Origin: Bittarella massiliensis (ex Durand et al. 2017)
GTDB lineage: Bacteria; Bacillota; Clostridia; Oscillospirales; Ruminococcaceae
Length of the DNA: 64,000 nt
Reading direction: 5' to 3'
Assembly: GCF_017566145.1 (NCBI RefSeq)
Contig: NZ_JABFCL010000012.1
Coordinates: 19,103 to 83,102 of the forward strand
Both the position numbers and the translations under genes were made by a program. This document shows, in pieces, positions 60,960 to 64,000 of the stretch. Numbering within the stretch: the stretch's first letter is position 1; every line of letters begins with the position of its first letter. Below the pieces are notes generated by a model. It saw only the letters and a list, made by a program, of their open reading frames with translations, was not told the origin of the DNA and ran no database searches.

Positions 60960-63113
60960 TTACGCAAATAGCGCATCCCCCGCTTCTACATTGGCGGTGA
61001 GGCCCATCTCCTCTGAATAGCAATCCAGGTCATTCAGCAGGTAGAGTCCCTCCGTCAACTGTTCCAATCGACCGCTGTCCCAGAGGGCGCGAAATTGATT
61101 TTGGTAGATGTTGACGCTGTAAAGGCCAGCCTTGCGCAACCGCTCTCGACTGAAAAAGCCGAGTTGCAGGTCTTCAGAGAGTTGGGCAGCCTCCTCTTCC
61201 AAGGGAATCAAAACGGTTTGGGTGGGGCTTTCGATGAGATGAAACTCCGCTGCGATCTGGGCGAAGGGGAAGAGGAGATTCCGTGCGCCCCGCTCAAAAG
61301 AGGGGAGGATCTCCTTGCGGTCGAGCATCGGCCGCTGCAGGTAGAAGAGCTGGGAGAAGTAGTCGTGAATTGCCTGGGGTGAGGCCAGGTCCTCTTGACG
61401 CGCCGCCACCAGACGGGCGACCTCCAAGGGGGTGCGCAGGGCGGAGGGGAGGTGTTTTCGATACCGCTCCTCAGGGATAAACAGCTTGACCAGACTTTCT
61501 TCAAGGGGGCGTTTGCCCTCTCGATTGCAGCGCCCCGCCGCCTGAATGTCCGAATCCAGTCCGGCCTCAGAGCGGTAGACAAGGGGGAAGTCCACATCCA
61601 CCCCCGCCTCGATGAGGGAGGTGGAGACCACCCGGCAGGAAAGTCCATCTTTTAGCCGATTGCGAATGGCCTTTAAAATTCGCTTGCGGTGGCTGGGATA
61701 GAGCAGGGTAGAGAGGTGAAACCGGCCCTCCGGAGGGAGGAGTTGATAGAGGGTTTGCGCCTGTACGCGGGAGTTGACAATGCAGAGGACCTGTGGCGTC
61801 TCGGTCAGTTCTGCCGCCAATTGTGCATCGGTTCTCTCGCCGATGGAGAGCAGCTGGGTTCGGCGGAAAAACTGATAGAGCGCGTCGGTGTTTTGACAGA
61901 TTTCCCGGGGGCGGCAGGAAGCGGGGAAAAACGGGTCCAATGCGGGCTGGGTCGCGGTACAGAGAACAGCAGTGCAACCGCAGTTGACACACAACTCTGT
62001 GATGGCGCCAACACAGGGCAACAGGTAGTCGCGGGGCAACATCTGCGCCTCGTCGAAGATGATGACACTCCGGGCGATGTTGTGCAGTTTTCTACACCGG
62101 GATGAGCGGTTGGAAAAGAGGGACTCAAAGAACTGTACATTGGTGGTGATAACAACGGGGGCGTCCCAGTTTTCAGAGGCCAGCTCTGCGGCAGTCACCT
62201 CGTCTTCCTCCTCTTGGCGAAAACAGACATTGGAGTGGTGTTCCAGCACATTTTCATCCCCCAAAATATCCCGAAAGACCTGGGCGGTCTGTTCAATGAT
62301 ACTTGTGTACGGGATGACGTAGACAACCCTTTGCAGCCCGTGTTTGATGGCGTGCTTGAGGGCGAATGCAAGAGAGGAGAGGGTCTTTCCGCCCCCGGTG
62401 GGAACGGTGAGGGAGAAGAGGCCCGGCGCTTCTTCCGCAGCCCTCTGGCAGTCGTCCAAGATGCCACACCGCTTTTGATTGAGGGGGTTCTTGGGCGGGT
62501 AAAATGTCTGCAGGTGCTGTGAGAGTTTTTGCCAGAGATCGGGCAACGGCTCCCCCATCTCCCGCTGCGGCGGCCGGTCGGCCATAAAGGCTTCCGTGTC
62601 CAGAAAATCGGCGTCCACCAGGCAGGAGTAGAGCATCCTGGTGAAAAAAGCCATGGTGAATCCGCCGTTGACAACAGAAAGGGGCGGGGGATTCTTGGGC
62701 AGTACAGGGGGGATAGAGAGTTCCTGCAAGCCGTCTGAGTAGTCGGGCACTGCCTTTTTGAGCCGTCCCATCAAGGTGGGGGCAGCTGCAGTGTCCGAAG
62801 CGGTCCCGCCGTCGGGCAACCCGCTGTGGTGCCCGGCAATGCAGTAGGCCATGAGCCGGGCAAGTCCATTTTTCATCTCGTCGCAGAGGGTCTGGGCGCC
62901 TGCAGTGGAGTGATCCACCCGGGGGCCGTTGTCGAGGATGCGGTGGCGAAACGCTTCAGAGTACTTTCCCAGATCGTGCAGAATTCCGCAGCAGAAAGCG
63001 CACTCCTCTGCGCCCAGGGGGGCGGCAAACCCTGCGGCGAGCCGGGCGACATTGTGCAGGTGTTCCGACACGGTTTGGAGTGTGTTCTCCCCCTTTTTGT
63101 GTGCGATATACAT
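60960..63113 (-). CDS. cas3: CRISPR-associated helicase/nuclease Cas3
   Basis: 717 residues. HD nuclease domain (GILHDLGKYSEAFRHRIL, AYCIAGHHSGLPDGG), helicase motif I (LTVPTGGGKTLSSLAFALKH), motif II in VIIFDEAQMLPRDYL, and motifs V-VI (STSLIEAGVDVDFPLVYRSE, DSDIQAAGRCNREGKR). It unwinds and degrades DNA bound by Cascade. ATG at 63113 has GGAG 13 nt upstream. Separate from the cas5 operon by 269 bp and the mini-CRISPR unit, so it can be controlled independently. TATAAT boxes lie upstream near 63150-63165 without a clear -35. Confidence 0.96.
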   Translation of the reverse strand: MYIAHKKGENTLQTVSEHLHNVARLAAGFAAPLGAEECAFCCGILHDLGKYSEAFRHRILDNGPRVDHSTAGAQTLCDEMKNGLARLMAYCIAGHHSGLPDGGTASDTAAAPTLMGRLKKAVPDYSDGLQELSIPPVLPKNPPPLSVVNGGFTMAFFTRMLYSCLVDADFLDTEAFMADRPPQREMGEPLPDLWQKLSQHLQTFYPPKNPLNQKRCGILDDCQRAAEEAPGLFSLTVPTGGGKTLSSLAFALKHAIKHGLQRVVYVIPYTSIIEQTAQVFRDILGDENVLEHHSNVCFRQEEEDEVTAAELASENWDAPVVITTNVQFFESLFSNRSSRCRKLHNIARSVIIFDEAQMLPRDYLLPCVGAITELCVNCGCTAVLCTATQPALDPFFPASCRPREICQNTDALYQFFRRTQLLSIGERTDAQLAAELTETPQVLCIVNSRVQAQTLYQLLPPEGRFHLSTLLYPSHRKRILKAIRNRLKDGLSCRVVSTSLIEAGVDVDFPLVYRSEAGLDSDIQAAGRCNREGKRPLEESLVKLFIPEERYRKHLPSALRTPLEVARLVAARQEDLASPQAIHDYFSQLFYLQRPMLDRKEILPSFERGARNLLFPFAQIAAEFHLIESPTQTVLIPLEEEAAQLSEDLQLGFFSRERLRKAGLYSVNIYQNQFRALWDSGRLEQLTEGLYLLNDLDCYSEEMGLTANVEAGDALFA

Positions 63114-63311
63114 AAAAACAAATCAACTCCAAAAGAAAATTAGAATAAATTATAGCTTATTATAGCATGTTTTTTAATTTAGAAAGGGGAAAACTGTCGA
63201 ATTTGAGAGAATTTTGCGTTTTTAACTCCCCAACACTATCCAGCCATATTTCCCGCCCTTTCGCCAATACTAATCCCGTTGAAATTTGTGACAGATGGGA
63301 AGTGGTTTTGG

Positions 63312-63740
63312 GTGAAACGAGCGGGGGAATCGGCGGCGGTCTTCGCCATCGGCTGTGTGGGGTACGGCGCCATCGAGGTGCTCTGGCGGGGGTATACCCA
63401 CTGGACTATGGTGCTCACCGGGGGCGCCTGTTTTTCCATCCTCTACGCCGTCAACGGCAAGCACCCCGCCATGCCCCTCTGGAAAAAGTGCCTGGTGGGG
63501 GACGCGGTCATCACTGGCGTCGAGTTTTGCGTGGGCTGTGTGGTCAACCGCTGGCTGCACTGGAATGTGTGGGACTACTCCCAGCTGGCGGGCAATCTCC
63601 TGGGGCAGATCTGCCCCCTCTACTCCTTTCTCTGGTATCTGCTCTCTGCCCCCATCTCCTGGCTGGCGGCGGGGCTGCGGCGCAAAATCAAAGGGGAGCG
63701 GGGCATTTTGCGACCGCTGCGGCGGTTGCTCCACCCCTAG
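63312..63740 (+). CDS. CmpB-family (putative ABC permease-like) membrane protein
   Basis: About 142 residues from a GTG at 63312 (GGGAAG upstream); an in-frame TTG lies 33 nt earlier. It reads KRAGESAAVFAIGCVGYGAI and has four membrane helices and the family pattern WDYSQLAGNLLGQICPLYSF, LWYLLSAP. Annotated in many Firmicutes as putative ABC-transporter permease, but no ABC partner is present and its role is unknown. Confidence 0.75.
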   Translation: MKRAGESAAVFAIGCVGYGAIEVLWRGYTHWTMVLTGGACFSILYAVNGKHPAMPLWKKCLVGDAVITGVEFCVGCVVNRWLHWNVWDYSQLAGNLLGQICPLYSFLWYLLSAPISWLAAGLRRKIKGERGILRPLRRLLHP

Positions 63741-63769
63741 AAAACAAAAAAAGAACCTCTGCACCGCGT

Positions 63770-64000
63770 CTGTGAGCAGGTCCAGTAAAAAGGACAGAGA
63801 CAAAAGGCCCCCTGATGTAGGAAAACAGACTACGTCAGGGGGCCTTGTCATGAAAAAACGGAACTACACACACGTTCAAGCGCTGCTGCCGGAAATCAAA
63901 GCCATGCTGGCAGAAGGGAAAACCCAACGAGAAGTTGCAGAACATTACGGCTTTCGGGATAAGCAGGTGGTAAAAAGGCTGCTTGAGCGCGAGAGGAGAA
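63770..64000 (+). mobile_element. Probable left end of an IS3-family element
   Basis: Begins somewhere near TGTGAGCAGGTCCAGTAAAA (63770-63789), inferred from the transposase start and the hairpin; no second end is in the window. Confidence 0.45.
63850..64000 (+). CDS. Start of an IS3-like transposase OrfA/HTH protein (cut by the window)
   Basis: MKKRNYTHVQALLPEIKAML then AEGKTQREVAEHYGFRDKQV: an HTH_Tnp-type start as in IS3-family OrfA. Only 50 codons are present. Upstream, GTAGG..CTACG and GGCCCCCTGA/TCAGGGGGCC (63809-63844) form a hairpin, as found at some IS ends. The exact IS border is not visible. Confidence 0.7.
   Translation, partial: MKKRNYTHVQALLPEIKAMLAEGKTQREVAEHYGFRDKQVVKRLLERERR

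Noticed and set aside
63167..63775. 202-codon plus-strand frame overlapping the CmpB-like gene
   Set aside because: Different frame from the hydrophobic, family-like product; translation is Arg/His/Pro-rich shadow sequence.

Overview
The window is about 64 kb of GC-rich chromosome from an anaerobic, spore-forming Clostridia-type Firmicute, probably Oscillospirales/Ruminococcaceae-like. This placement is inferred from gene content: anaerobic sulfite reductase asrABC, spoVS and a SpoVB-like flippase, T-box control of thrS, strong SD and TTGACA/TATAAT signals, and Firmicute housekeeping pairs (rny-ymdB, asp23-fakA-recG). No taxonomic search was possible.

Layout. 1-6.7 kb: an MFS transporter cut by the window edge, a padR/HAAS pair, argS, a DUF1934 gene, murI and ddl. 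6.8-14.1 kb: rpmG-secE-nusG-rplK-rplA, then a 3.3-kb surface-protein gene, then rplJ-rplL with an L10 leader; rpoB/rpoC do not follow. 14.2-27.4 kb: a lipoprotein, a tandem-GGDEF protein, a MATE exporter, a nucleoside hydrolase, an AT-rich acyltransferase, a D,D-carboxypeptidase, a degenerate metallophosphoesterase, a DUF1540 protein, a WYL remnant, a flippase, a LysR regulator and an ECF-S/DUF4430 pair. 27.5-33.8 kb: siroheme biosynthesis (hemC, cobA-hemD, precorrin-2 dehydrogenase) next to asrABC, whose reductase needs siroheme. 34-45.9 kb: a methyltransferase, an MTA/SAH-deaminase-like amidohydrolase, recG, fakA, asp23, spoVS, ymdB, rny and T-box-thrS.

46.2-55.0 kb: an 8.7-kb integrative element inserted in the 3' end of a tRNA-Lys(TTT) gene. 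It has 28-bp direct att repeats, a tyrosine integrase at the right end, 11-bp-spaced arm-type repeats at both ends, two operator-rich divergent control regions, a replication initiator with an iteron-like array inside it, a DnaC-like loader, a sigma-like factor and a strongly folded non-coding stretch. It has no relaxase, conjugation or virion genes, so it resembles a phage-satellite or mobilisable island.

55.3-63.1 kb: a complete type I-C cas set (cas3, cas5c, cas8c, cas7c, cas4, cas1, cas2) with no ordinary CRISPR array in the window. The 269-bp gap between cas3 and cas5 holds a free-standing mini-CRISPR unit: a near-consensus promoter, one I-C-like repeat starting at the predicted +1, a guide-like segment and an intrinsic terminator. 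The first 10 nt of the guide exactly match a TTC-flanked site in the cas5 5' leader. This fits a crRNA-like RNA that directs the cell's own Cascade to repress the cas operon (CreR-like autoregulation) and is the main finding.

The right edge has a CmpB-family membrane protein and the start of an IS3-like transposase gene.
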